NCBI GenBank assembly: GCA_020744425.1
Contig: JAGMUV010000020.1
Location: forward strand, 744,001-808,000
Reading direction: 5' to 3'
Length of the DNA stretch: 64,000 nucleotides
Source of the DNA: Dactylonectria macrodidyma
Lineage: Eukaryota; Ascomycota; Sordariomycetes; Hypocreales; Nectriaceae
Both the position numbers and the translations under genes were made by a program. The notes under the pieces were generated by a model, which ran no database searches, was not told where the DNA came from, and saw only the letters and a list, made by a program, of their open reading frames with translations. Of the stretch, positions 1-11,116 are shown one piece after another. Every line of letters starts with the position of its first letter. Positions within the stretch are counted from its first letter, which is position 1.

Positions 1-636
1 AGTGTGCCTGGTGAAACATCCGACCGTGGCTGTGAAGCTCTTAGCTGCGAAAGGCGTAAAGCTCGAGCGATCAGGCAGACTTTGCGCATCGACTGGCCGA
101 TTTTAGACGATAATAAGCACGTTGTGGGAACGGGTCAGCTTGAGGGATGATCCATGCGTCATGGACTCACTCGTGCAGCTTGTCTTGAAGCTTATTAGCT
201 GGGTAATATCGCCTTCCAAGGTTGAGTTGTCAAGGGACGATTGTAGCAAGGGGGACCTAGCTAGGTTAGCTAGGTTAGGCTCTCAATTAGCCCGGCTATT
301 TTCAGCTGAGAAGCTGGGTGCTGACCGTCTTTGGGCTTGGACCCCTGACTACGTGATTTGATTGTTTCTCGTGTACAGCGAGTGTCCGCCTTGAACCAAC
401 CATCTCTTAGCGCTAACTAGGAGAAGGAACACGGCGCAATCTTACTCCGTTGAATATGTCTAGACCAAGTTCCCTGAAATTGAATGGCGGGAAAGGTATG
501 CTGCGCGAAGGAAGTTTGACACATCATTTTGAGTATTTAAAGTATAGATACCGTTCCACTTCACCTAGGTTTTAATCTGGCATCGGATTCAAGCTCTACT
601 TAGTCTTATCATCTTTCCAGCATACAATTATACAAC
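1..636. other. intergenic, no gene recognised
   Basis: No convincing coding region. A short imperfect repeat of AGCTAGGTT lies at about 258-276. The last ~100 bases are the presumed core promoter of the secreted-peptide gene that follows. Confidence 0.5.
534..542 (+). promoter_or_regulatory. TATA-like box of the cysteine-rich secreted protein gene
   Basis: TATTTAAAG lies about 95 bp upstream of the ATG at 637, a normal distance for a fungal TATA element with a short 5' leader. Inference from position and sequence only. Confidence 0.45.
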
Positions 637-924
637 ATGCGTTTCAGTACCGTCCTCCTCCTCCTCACCCCCCTCGTCGCCGCCGCTTCGGTCAAGGAGA
701 CGGCTCATGGCTTGCCGGAGCTCACCCCTGCAGAGGACAGCGGCTATGAATTCGAAAGCACTTCTGGCGATTTGAGCCTCGCTGCTGTCCGGGTTTGCCC
801 AGCAAAGTATCCCCGGCTGTGTTCTGTCAACAAGAACATCTGCTGCAAGACGAAGAAGTGCTGCAAGAAGCAGTGCTGCACAAACGATACCAAGTACTGT
901 ATCAAGGGCCTATGCTACAAATAA
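637..924 (+). CDS. small secreted cysteine-rich protein, effector/antimicrobial-peptide-like
   Basis: Single-exon ORF of 95 aa. Residues 1-17 form a classical signal peptide (basic start, LLLLL core, AAA end). Residues ~18-50 are acidic and look like a propeptide. The last ~43 residues are Lys-rich and hold all 10 cysteines, spaced C-x7-C-x6-CC-x4-CC-x3-CC-x6-C-x4-C, with three CC doublets. Ten cysteines allow five disulfides. The split between an acidic pro-region and a basic Cys-rich core resembles secreted antimicrobial or effector peptides of filamentous fungi, but I do not recognise the family. The start is the first ATG after the TATA-like box; AATAAA motifs at ~1084-1100 could serve polyadenylation. 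Function unknown; secretion is well supported, effector activity is inference. Confidence 0.8.
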   Translation: MRFSTVLLLLTPLVAAASVKETAHGLPELTPAEDSGYEFESTSGDLSLAAVRVCPAKYPRLCSVNKNICCKTKKCCKKQCCTNDTKYCIKGLCYK

Positions 925-1927
925 ATGGATATCTGTGGGTAGTTCGTCCTTGGGTCTACTGATTTATACTGACATGTCTGCCAGGAGCCGAGACAGCTAT
1001 GCGATGGTTACAATTGAGCCTGACATAAAATTTTGGTCGATTGGTCAGGCTGTCGCCTTCACAAAGATATGAATGAATGAATCAATAAACGAATAAATCA
1101 TGTTCAAGACTGCCCCCTAATATTCTATGACGGGGTCCTCGCTTGCCGACAAGCAGTGCCCCTGAAACTTCCACCAATTCAGTGATGTTGTTGAATTGAT
1201 CCTGTGTGAGGCCCCCTAGTTAGCCTGAGCGAAAGTGATTTCGTTGTCCTGCTTTCATCCCTGCAATATAGACCTGACGTGTCCTGTGTAGATCAAGTTT
1301 GATGTTTGCGTCTCGTCGCCCGACTTCCACTTCTGGACACGCGAATCACGTAGAGATACTGAACGGAAACTACCATAAGATACAAGTTGTCTTATTAAGA
1401 CATGTTCCTTTTCCGTTGCTACCATATACACCACGGGGAAGTCGTCTAACTTTATGGGGAGAGGACTCGGCGCCAAGAGTCTTCGCTTCGATGACCTCCC
1501 GATTGACTATCGATAAGCAGTCCGCTCCATCAAGGGCAAGTTGATGGCAAGGCAAAACAAAACAATTTCTCTATTGACGACGCCGTTAACTCTATACCGA
1601 TAGGGCTGTGGCAGCTATGTGGCTGGCGGTGAATGTGAGGGCTCCAAATGGTCCAACCAGTCCCGTGGCATTCTTTCCGGAGCAAGACGTGACCACATGG
1701 TTATGACCTCCAGTTGTGGAGGTGATTGAAGCCAATTCGATAGAAGGCACTCAGAATTTCAAGAGCCCTGAAATAGGAATTCTTCAAATCCGTGTCTGGG
1801 GCATGTCGACATCGGTTCATATCCATGAAGATGGCTCTATTACTATCACACTATAGTTTGTTATTTGGAGCGGCACCTGAGTGTAGGTATATTGTATCAC
1901 ATGCTTCAACTGTTCTGGTTGGAGGAC
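925..1927. other. intergenic, no gene recognised
   Basis: Contains AATAAA-type polyadenylation signals and a short GAAT-rich stretch near 1070-1100. Small ORFs on both strands at 1255-1555 show no recognisable domain and I do not call them genes. Confidence 0.45.
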
Positions 1928-4900
1928 TCAACAGACAACCAGTACCCGGTCACCTTGCACCCTTTCCTTCACACACTTCCAACAAACCCGACCTGATGCA
2001 ACCGCAAACACCTCCTTCTTAGATTTCAACGCACAGCTGAGCGCCAGTCGTGCCATCCAGTTCCCGCTCGCTTGCACCACTGCCGAGTTGAGCGGCGCGT
2101 CAAGTAATTCATGCCAATTCTCCACCGTGCTGATAGCTCCGTAGAACGAGCTATCTGCCCTGTCCTCTTCACTATGCTGGCAATCAGCTGGCAGTAAGAC
2201 CCAATCTTGGTTCAGAGGATCCAGGTCTGCTTGCCAGTCGCCCTTGTCAAATGCCGACACAACCGCCTCGACGTACGTAGCCTCATCGTACTGGTTGCCG
2301 TGGCCTCCCACATTAAGTCTTTTCTCGTACCCGGTCAGACTAAGCTGCAAAGTTGTTTGAGGAAAACTGTCCGCCATTCTGCCGTCCCAGTCGTTGTGGT
2401 TGACGAGCTACCATGTGTCGAGTTTTGGCTCCTCGATCATGGGCTCAGAGACACCACCCAGAACACTCAGCCCAGGCTTCCCGACGTTTCCAATGACATG
2501 GCGGATCTTTCGAGATGTATGTGGTGTCGAAGGATCGTTCAAAAGACTCTCTGCCACATAGATCGAGTCGGCCGACGAGATGGCCATTGCATTAATGAAG
2601 TGCTGAGGTCGGATGTTCAATCTCCCCGTGTCGAAATAGGAGATGCAGGCAAAATAATGACGAATATCTTCTTCCTCACCGTCGTGCATGTCAACCCAGC
2701 GAGCTCTGTGGAGTGGTTGAGTGGTAACCTTCATGTCAACCAGGGCCCCAGGCATCTGGTTGTAAATCTTTGATGCAAGAGCCATCGCCTCCATAGACCG
2801 GATGAATTGCCCTAACCATGGGACTGAGAAGTTAACAGGACTATTAATGGGCATGTTGGCATGGAATCTAGGATTCGTCTGCAATCCACCATCAAGGATG
2901 CCACCGGGCTGAAAGAACTTGGGTAGTAAGGAAACCGTAGGCGATAGGTTCGACATAACCTGAGTCACTAGTTCGACCGGCGGGACCGCACGGAAATCCT
3001 GAAACTCTTTGTTTGGGTTAACAGCCTGGTAGACGCAAATTTTACGGCTACCGAAGAGAAATCGGTAATTTTTGTTCGCATGGAGGGACTGTTGTTCACG
3101 AGAAACGGTTCAGCCATATGAGTATCTTTCGATATCGCCTCGCATATGTGGTGGAATGTCGGTGGATTCTGCTACACCACTTGACCGGGATGCAGAATCG
3201 CTGTCTCTGATTCTCAGCCAGGTTTGGCAGTGTCTTTGAAGGGTGGGCAAATTGTCATGACCAGATACGGGTGTCCAGTTAAGGGAGTCAGGAACGGGGG
3301 GCTCTTGTCGGAAAGAGTCAAGACAGGGTTTGACGCCCGAGTCGATGAAAACACCACAAGGTTCTTGCGCGAGATCCATGATGTTCATTGACCGCCGAGT
3401 GGCGATTGCAAGCCTCGAAAATAGCCATGAGTAGGATTCTGTATTTCGACCTTTCGAGTCTTCCTTGGATAGGTAGCTTCCAGCCCCGAGCAACTCACTA
3501 CCGTGATTATCGGGAATGCTAACCCATCTGGTGAATCGCGGTCGCCCAGTTCTTTCATCTGCTATCAAGGTAGCATATTCAAGAGGAAGGTCAATTTTGG
3601 TGAGACCATCGCTATGCCCAGGGTTGTACTGAATGATGGCACCCTTGAGGTTTTGCCCGAGGTCTTAGGTGGCTGCAATACGTCTGAGGAGAGCTAATTG
3701 CTCTTCGACGTCGGATAGCATGCTAAGAATTCTCTCATATGAACCGAATCCGAAGGCTCTCGGCACCAAGGCCGGGTGCACAGTCAGGAAGGACGAACAG
3801 CGACGTCTTCCAAACTCCACTCGGCGTAGGATCTTCTGTTTCTCGGAAGCAGAAGCAGACTGGAACAGCTGCGCCTGTTGTCCAAAAATGGTTACCCACT
3901 GGAATATCCTGGGATCTTCCACACCCGTCATGATTCCGGTTTTGGTGTTGTTGTAGGATATCTCTTTCGACCTTTGGTTAGCCAACGCGATGAAGAATGG
4001 TGAGGTTCTAGCCAGGTCTCCAAACTCGCTGCCCCAGCTAGCCATGGCACTACCCATGGCCATCTGGACCAGATGCTCAAACAGGATGCGAGTGGATGTA
4101 GAGTTAATTGCTGCCGTGGCGCTCGTGGATTTTCCGTAAAACTTGAGATGTTGAAGCTGAACCGACCAAGTAATGCCTTTGCTTTTTGGGTTCAGATTTT
4201 GAATACCCACAGTGAGAACACCTCCTTGAGCCACAAGGGGATCTTTTTGGGATACAAACGTCGGTCTGTCGCAATGGACAGACATATTCGGATATATATG
4301 CCAGGCCGAAAGCCCAATCAAGACTTGGGGCTCTGTAACAAGTTGCCCAACCCCTTCGATCAGCCGGTTCACAACCGAAAGAGCCTCGTACCAGACCTTC
4401 ATGACTGTCTCATACACTCCAGACAAGGACGATGTTGTGAGGCCCAGATTCTCTATGATGTGTAGCAGCTGAGTCTGCCGAAGACGCATGGCGCCGTCAG
4501 CTGTTCGAATCCACTGGGCTATCGATTAACTTGGATTTCTTTTCGCGCTGTATGCCCACTATTTCTAGACTCACTGATCTTGCACTGGCGTCCCAAGTGG
4601 CTAGCATGTCCCTCCGTATTTCTACTTTCGCTAACGAGAGCGTGGAGGCTGGGAAGGTTTCTTCACCGAGGCGTTGAAGCAAGACTGTCCTCCTTGCCCG
4701 AACCAGTTCATCCCAGACGGCCGTTGCCTCCTCGCCAGAGAAGCATCGTGCAAGCATGCAAGCTAGCAGATGAACCTCTAATGCCCCGGGTCCCGACGTA
4801 GCTGCAGCCCAGATCGAAGTTCCGTCCGCGCCAATCAAGCGCCCGAGCGGACCATCAGAAGCCTTTCCGGACGGGTTAAACGCAGGGTTTTCGGCGATCT

Positions 4901-5171
4901 CAGAAGTTCGCAAGCCATATGCCCGTTTGAGCGCTGGGACTTTAGGAAGGTCATCGGCAAACAGTGATCCCAGCTTCCGGGCTGTGGCGTGCACCATGCC
5001 CTCCTCGGCTTCGACGCGCCTTTTGCTTGACAGATGGCGACCCAGTGCTTGGTACTCTGCGGGCGCTTCTAGTTTGATCAGTGAGAAGTCAAAGTGGCCG
5101 TGTGCCAGACCGATGGAAACCTCTTGTTGAGCTGATAAGGCGCTCAAGGCGAATTTGCCAATCGAGGCCAT
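1928..5171 (-). pseudogene. large conserved fungal protein of unknown function, three in-frame stops
   Basis: ATG at 5171; exon 1 5171-4575; intron 4574-4514 (GTGAGT...CAG); exon 2 4513-1928. Splicing joins ...DASARS to WIRTADGAM in frame. Exon 2 is 862 codons in one frame, interrupted only by TAA (3667-3665), TGA (3112-3110) and TAG (2410-2408); there is no indel. Coding sense continues across each stop, for example GAIIQYNPGHSDG and LVNHNDWDG lie immediately downstream. The segments resemble a conserved ~900-1000 aa family of uncharacterised proteins seen in many ascomycetes, recalled from motifs such as GLSAWHIYP, GNVGKPG and a C-terminal CWKCV. Each stop could arise by one transition (CAA, CGA, CAG), as RIP or simple decay would give. 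Alternatives are sequencing error or unrecognised introns. Role unknown. Confidence 0.7.
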
Positions 5172-6072
5172 GGAGCAGAAGGTGCTCCACGGCGTGAAGC
5201 AGGCGACAAGGGGTTCCGGTTCTCACAGATGATGCGAGAGCTGCGGAATGAATCAGATAGCTGTCAGGACAGCTCGTTTCCTTAGGAGGAGGCGAGATGT
5301 TTGAGCAATCCAAAGTCCGAGGCAAGTAAGTAGTTGATACAACTTTTCTCCAGTCCCCACCGACTTCATCCTGCCACAAGCACCGCATCCCCCCCCGAGA
5401 CACTTCTACCCAATCAAACTAGTGACTTCAGCAGGCAGAAGTGCACCGAGTCTGATCGAGCTGTTATTGGTCAGGGACCGATGCACTGGCGGCAGCTGGG
5501 TGCTTATTCTAGAATTGCTGGTACCAGTACATAAAGACAAGAGTAAGGTTCAACAAATAGTGAGTTGGGTGAGCTACGTAATGTTGCTGCTTGAAAATGG
5601 TCAAATACTAGGCGCTTTCAAACAGAGGTAGTAGCAATCGAAGTGCTGATAATTATATTGGAATGCTAGATGCCTAGTCGCGACCTAAAAGGATAGTGCT
5701 GTGTACTGGGAACTCCCGCTTTCCCTCCCCTTTAGACAAGCTGCTGAGGTAATCATGGCGTAATTAGGCAACCAGAGCGCCAATGGCCTCTAGCGACAGG
5801 GTAGCAAGTTAAAATACCTCATTGCTAGAGCAGCGCCAATGCACTGCCATCCAGGTGGCTTGGTGAGCTGACGGTGCAGCGAGTAATCACCTACTGCACA
5901 ACACCTTTCTAGGACCACAGCGTCTAAACCGCGGATGCGGTATCAACAAACAGGAGGAATTTCCGGGGGCATATTAAATGAAGTACATTAATTATTTGCC
6001 ATCTACAACTATTTCTCAGCTTCTGAGTGAGACAGATGCCATTTGGAATTTTCTTTTGTCCTTGTTGGTGTT
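5172..6072. other. intergenic, no gene recognised
   Basis: No coding signal beyond short random ORFs. It holds the 5' flank of the decayed gene to the left and the 3' flank of the cupin gene to the right. Confidence 0.45.
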
Positions 6073-6806
6073 TTACAGTCTAGCCTTTGCGTCCTCCTCG
6101 CGACCCAACAGGTTAGGGTGGGGGCTTCGAATGGGTCGAGTGACGGCATAGAAGGCGAAGCCAGAGGACTTAGTTGAGAACTTAAAGCAAAGTTGCCGGT
6201 CAATCAAGAGTCCACCGAATTAAGAAGAACGATCTGCCTGGGAAAGACCACAGCAGGAGGGAAGTCGGTTACATACCTTGACCTTGGATCCGACATGAAA
6301 GAAAGCAAAGTCGCCGGGGACTAGATGGTGGGTGATTCCAGTCGCCTCATCCTATTGAACAAGAACATGATTGTCAGTAATGTTCTATTTGAAGAAGACA
6401 TGATTCCTCGAGGTTGGGGAGTGGAGTTGAAAGGTAAAAATAAAGGCGAATTTCGCACTCGGGGGACATACCAAAACATCAATCTGGCCATTGAGGACAT
6501 ACTTAGTCTCCTCAAAATTGTAGTGCGCAGGTCGCTCAGGTCCAGCCTCGATCTTGTAGAAGCCCGAAGTGAAGTGAGCGGGGGACTCGGTCTTGGTGCG
6601 GATAGAGTGGAAGTCGGCAGTGGTTGCGTTCTCGCCCTGGGGCAGGGGAATGAACTCCTGGCCAGCGCCCTTGATGACGGTAAGAGGAACAAGCTTTCCA
6701 GACACTGAAACACTTATTTATTAGCGACACTGGGTTTTGTGTATGGAAATGTTGTTCGTTATGATGGTTTTGTTGAAGGTGGTAGGGGCATTAGGAATGA
6801 CGTACT
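6073..6806 (-). CDS. EutQ-like small cupin protein; start codon split by an intron
   Basis: Four exons on the minus strand: 6806 (first base of ATG), 6704-6472, 6351-6277, 6180-6073; introns 6805-6705 (GTACGT...CAG), 6471-6352 (GTATGT...TAG) and 6276-6181 (GTATGT...AAG). The product is 138 aa and all phases agree. The middle carries a cupin core: PERPAHYNFEETKYVLNGQI, then DEATGITHHLVPGDFAFFHVGS, which gives the His/Glu metal-site region and the G-D-F turn of the second cupin motif. It resembles bacterial EutQ and the single-domain cupins common in fungi. Fungi lack the Eut microcompartment, so a role in ethanolamine use is not implied; small-molecule binding or isomerase-type chemistry is possible. 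The A of ATG lies in exon 1 and TG in exon 2, so translation depends on splicing. An upstream exon giving another start is the alternative. Confidence 0.78.
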
Positions 6807-7959
6807 GTTTGTTAGATTTCCTTCTCTGGGTAGATAAGATATGATACAGGAAGAAAAGACTTAATTCTCTAAATAATACAGGAATTCATCTAGTGATATA
6901 AGCACTTGCGGTTCAACGCATTCTGATGCGGCCTCGGAATATGGGGAGAATCTCGGTGCACCTTCGGCATGTAAGAGCAGATCTCGGGAACCGTCCCGGT
7001 ATCCACACCCCGCATCTCCCACTTCTTGCCTCAATCTAAGCATCGCTATTCGTACAACGGAATCACGTGAGCGGCTTCTTCTCCTCTGGAGCCGAGATGG
7101 CGATAGATAACAGCTAGCCTACGCGATGAATGTCTCCACTGAGATTCAAGGGCTTGAGCAACTAGGAGGAACGAGGGGGCCAAGAGGCAGACGTGGACAC
7201 GCCATGGTCTTGTCGGTGGCCCGCGTAGCGTCGGTGGCCTCGGCAGCACTTCCGTCTTGTGTTGGAGAGGAAGCCATTCCGATCCCGGTCACGCAATTGA
7301 AAGCCCTCGCATCTCCAGTGATGTATAGCTGTCATGATTGCTCTCACGGCTGAAAGATTGGCGAGGTAAAGGTTGAGGTGATGCTGTACTGTAGACTCAG
7401 TCTACGGCGCAGCGATGCCAATACGCGAGGTCTCACTAAACGCTCGATGGGTGACAGACCTAGAAGCCCTGTTCCTTGCGGCTCAGGCATGCATGTCATA
7501 AAAGTCTGAGCATACTGTCGTTCTGATCGTGATACCTGCGGATCGCTTGATTCTACTAGGTACATCGCCGTATGCTCTAGAGCTCCTCGTGGCACCACCT
7601 TTTCTGATATGTCACCCGCCCAGTCCCCTCTCTTCTTGATGTCTCTTCCTCATTCACATTTCTGTAACCTACTTTCGATATGCGAACAGGACTTCTTCAA
7701 TGCAGGCCCTCTGGTATGAGAAAGGGCTGAAAATCGCCTAATGCACGAGCTGCCGGCTACAAGTGTCGCCAAAGTCGTGGCCTGAGGCTGACCCACGTGA
7801 TTTTCATGCTGACTTCATCTGAGCCTCTTCAACCCGTGCGAGGGTCAGTTCAATAATCTATCTCACCAAAACGCGACTCGAGCACGTTTAGTGAAACCAG
7901 ATCACAAGGCTTCAGCACGCCAATGAAGACCCACTGTGGAACTTGGCACATCGGGCGAT
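6807..7959. other. intergenic, no gene recognised
   Basis: Several short overlapping ORFs on both strands (6861-7598) have no recognisable domain or fungal codon pattern. It probably holds the divergent promoters of the cupin gene and the phosphorylase-fusion gene. Confidence 0.4.
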
Positions 7960-10434
7960 ATGGACGCTTCTGGCGCTGTTACAATGGGCATCAGAGTCCA
8001 AAAATTGCTCACAGAGGTGCACAGGCAGCTAGATAGCATGGCAGAAGGGTCAGAGAACACTTTTGACTCAGAAAAGGGCCCTGGGATAGTCAGTTTTCGT
8101 GAGCCAGGCAGTAGCTATCACAAAGAACTGCTCGAACTGCAACAACTCCTGTCTAGTATGTACCATTCAATCTAGAGCAACATCTGAGGCGCTGCGATAA
8201 TGTGCTAAAATCTCAGTAGGTGTACTCGAAGACTCAATCAACTCGCCACTTCAAAACTTAGCACTGCCCATACAGTCATATCTTTGGAAAGTGCCAGCTT
8301 TCTGCCGCCCACCTTCGACAGTTCTCGATCAGGCGTATATCAAAGACCAATGTCTGAATCTTCAGACTGCATCTCAACTCACGCCTGATGAACTGTTCAC
8401 CGATGATGTATGGGATAGTCCACAGCTTATTGACTGGGCAAGGGCGAAGAAATCGTCTCTATTGTTAGTCCAAGGGTCGTATCAGTCAGTTCATCGTTTG
8501 GAACGGTTCTCTATTGAGTTGTGCAGCTTCCTATCGGAGAAACAGCCAACAATCTTCATGTTGAGCTCGCCCACCTCATCCGAATATTTCGCCAACTCGG
8601 ATGAACGCGAGCTCCTGAAACAGCTTGCCACCCAAGCTTTGCAGAAGGTCTCAGATAACTATACAGTAATGTTCCTGGCGGATACGCTTCAACGATTTAC
8701 GGAAGCGTCTACGGCTGAAGATTGGTTTGATATCCTCGAAGATATATTTCCGCTTTTCTCCAGTATTTCCCTCATAGTAAATGTCACTGTTTTACGTTGC
8801 CGAGGCGAGAGCGCGAGAACCTGGCCAACCAAATTCGAGCGACTCATTTCGCGACTGCGAAATGAGAAATCAACATGCTTGCGAGTCCTACTCCTCGCGA
8901 CTTACCCGATATGGCCAAGGTCCGACACAATACCGCTTATGTTAGTTCGGCCAAGGCTTGAGGACTCCTTTGTTGATCACGAGGAGAACGATCACTGGAA
9001 TGTGCCGCCTGAGCGATGCCTCCCAATATTCCTGCCAGAAGAGTTCAGAAATAACCTACTCACTCAGTTCAAGTTCCCCCAGCCCTCAGAACGGAAGTAC
9101 CAACCCACTGAAGCCATGTCTCCAGGGACTGAAGATCGCGTCCTAGGAACTCATGAAGAAACCCCGAGGGGCACAGAGAAACCTCAGGAATCAGACGCTA
9201 AACTATTAGGTTGTGTTCCATTTGAACCAGACATAGAAGTGTACGAGACTCCCCGGAACTGATGTGCAGCCTCGCTAACATTAAATCTATCAGCAAACAG
9301 CCTTGTCACAGTTCCGCTGCATCAAAAGCAGCTCAACGACACGATTTTACCACGACAGAAGCAGAAAGTGACGAAAATAGGCCTGGGTTCAGCTGCCCTG
9401 TTTCCTTACCAACTATTCAATGTCGAGTAAGCGTAGCAATATTTTGCGCGTTGACGCTAGAGGCAGATGCTGTTGAAGCGCTCTTCGACCAGCAGTTGAC
9501 CCCCAGATGTAGTTACACAGAAAGAGACACAAACGCCTACTCTGCAGGCGTTATCGGCTGTCACAAAGTGGTGCTAGTCCACATGCCCGGCATGGGTATT
9601 CGCCCGGCAGCTGCAGCAGCGGCATACTGCCGGGTTAGTTTTCCGGATGTCTCTCTAGCCCTAGTTGTCGGGGTCTGTGGTGGTATTCCGTTTACCAAGA
9701 ACGGCACAGAACTTCTGCTGGGTGATGTAGCGATCAGTGAAGGACTTGTCCTCTATGACTTTGGCAGACAGTTCCCTGACGGCTTCAAAAGGAAGGATAG
9801 CGTTCTGGATAGCGCAAGGAAACCGCCAGCAGAGATTCTGAGTTTCTTGGCCAAGCTCAAGATCCGGAAGAATCACGGGAACCTACAACAAAGGATGTCC
9901 ATACACCTGAGTACCCTGCAGCGGGAGCTTGGGGATTTGGTGGTGTATCCGGGAATGACCGACGATAAGCTCTTCGAATCCACTTATCGCCACAAACACC
10001 AGGAGTCATTTGCCTGCGCAAGTTGCGCGGCATCGGAAGAAACAGGGCGCCCGGGTTGCGAAATAGCTCGCATGGCGACGTGTGAGACGCTGAGTTGTGA
10101 TGTTAGGAATTTAGTGGTTCGCAAGAGGCAGAAAGATATGCCACCAAGCACCGCAGGACGAACAGAAGACCCCCAGCCTGTTGTACACTTTGGAACCTTT
10201 GCTTCGGGGGACAGGGTTATGAAGTCTGCAGAGGACCGCGACAGAATTGCTCGCAGCGAAGGCATCATTGCCTTTGAAATGGAGGGTGCTGGCGTATGGG
10301 AGATCCTTCCCTGTTTTATCATCAAGGGTATTTGTGACTACGCTGACAGTCACAAGAGCAAGCGGTGGCAAGGTTATGCTGCCGCTACGGCTGCGGCCTG
10401 CACCAGGGCAGTTCTGGAGCAGTGGCGAGAATAG
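7960..10434 (+). CDS. STAND/NACHT-like protein fused to a purine nucleoside phosphorylase-type domain
   Basis: Proposed exons 7960-8155, 8217-9238 and 9301-10434; introns GTATGT...CAG (61 nt) and GTGTAC...GCTAAC...CAG (62 nt); 783 aa, phases consistent. Residues ~100-340 match a conserved fungal region (WDSPQLIDWA, SSLLLVQGSY) resembling the start of a NACHT/STAND module, but the P-loop is degenerate, with no GKT/S. Residues ~447-783 are a PNP_UDP_1 domain: VAIFCALTLEADAV, GVCGGIP, YPGMTDDKLFESTYRH, FEMEGAG (Glu 732/734) and KGICDYADSHKSKRWQ (Asp 752, equivalent of the MTAN catalytic Asp). A Cys-rich insert (CASC...CETLSC) precedes the GDRVMKSAEDRD segment. Related domains act as nucleosidase effectors in fungal NLR-like proteins and in bacterial Detocs. 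Without the second intron there would be two ORFs overlapping as TGATG at 9260-9264. It is co-oriented with the AAA+ gene. Confidence 0.75.
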
Positions 10435-11116
10435 CGCGTCATTTCCAGAACGATCTGAGTTGTTCACCTCTGCTAGGCACATTGGCAGTATTGTAGCCCA
10501 ACGGGACTTTGATAGCTACGTGGATTAAACCACAAATAAAAACGAGAATGGGTTGCGACGTGCCCTATAAACTGCTCACCTACTGTGAAATTGGGCTGTG
10601 ACTCTGCCACCGTCCAAGCTGCTGATATCCAATAGTAAAGCGATAGACTTATGCACCTCGTAAAGCTAAGACCACTGCCTTTCTATACCATGTAAGGTAT
10701 AGAACGCTGTTATGAAAATACCGCAGTACCAGACACCATATCCGGTGGGAAGCGTTGATGGGCACCCCAAAACACCATCCTTTTGTCAATGCACCTGAGC
10801 TGTAGGGAGTCATACTAATGATTTCCTGCTGCTACATGCTCGCAAGGGGACCTAGAGCGCTGAGAAATAAACCAGATCATCTGTCTTCGGGCATTTCAGG
10901 CACCAACCACTAAGACAGCCTTGTGTGACCTGTCTGATACGGTGATAGGTACCTTTTGGGGTGGGGCTTTCCAAAGATCACGGGACCGACATTGGGATAA
11001 GGCAACCAATCCCATCGAATCTTTGACTTGCTACGTGGGATTTTGCTACGTGGGATTTCCAGCTTCGTCGCTTTTCTCCATCTTCATCTACCTAGCATTT
11101 GCACTCTGCAACCGCC
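10435..11116. other. intergenic with a hairpin and a short tandem repeat
   Basis: A perfect 9-bp inverted repeat with a 6-nt loop lies at 10681-10704 (TTCTATACC ... GGTATAGAA). A 15-bp tandem duplication (CTACGTGGGATTT plus 2) lies at 11031-11060, about 60 bp before the AAA+ gene start. No gene seen. Confidence 0.5.

Noticed and set aside
1255..1555. Minus and plus ORFs of 60-81 aa downstream of the decayed large gene
   Set aside because: No conserved motif, overlapping in both strands, no splice context linking them to the neighbour.
2207..2773. 188-aa + strand ORF
   Set aside because: Antisense shadow of the conserved minus-strand gene, which carries the family motifs.
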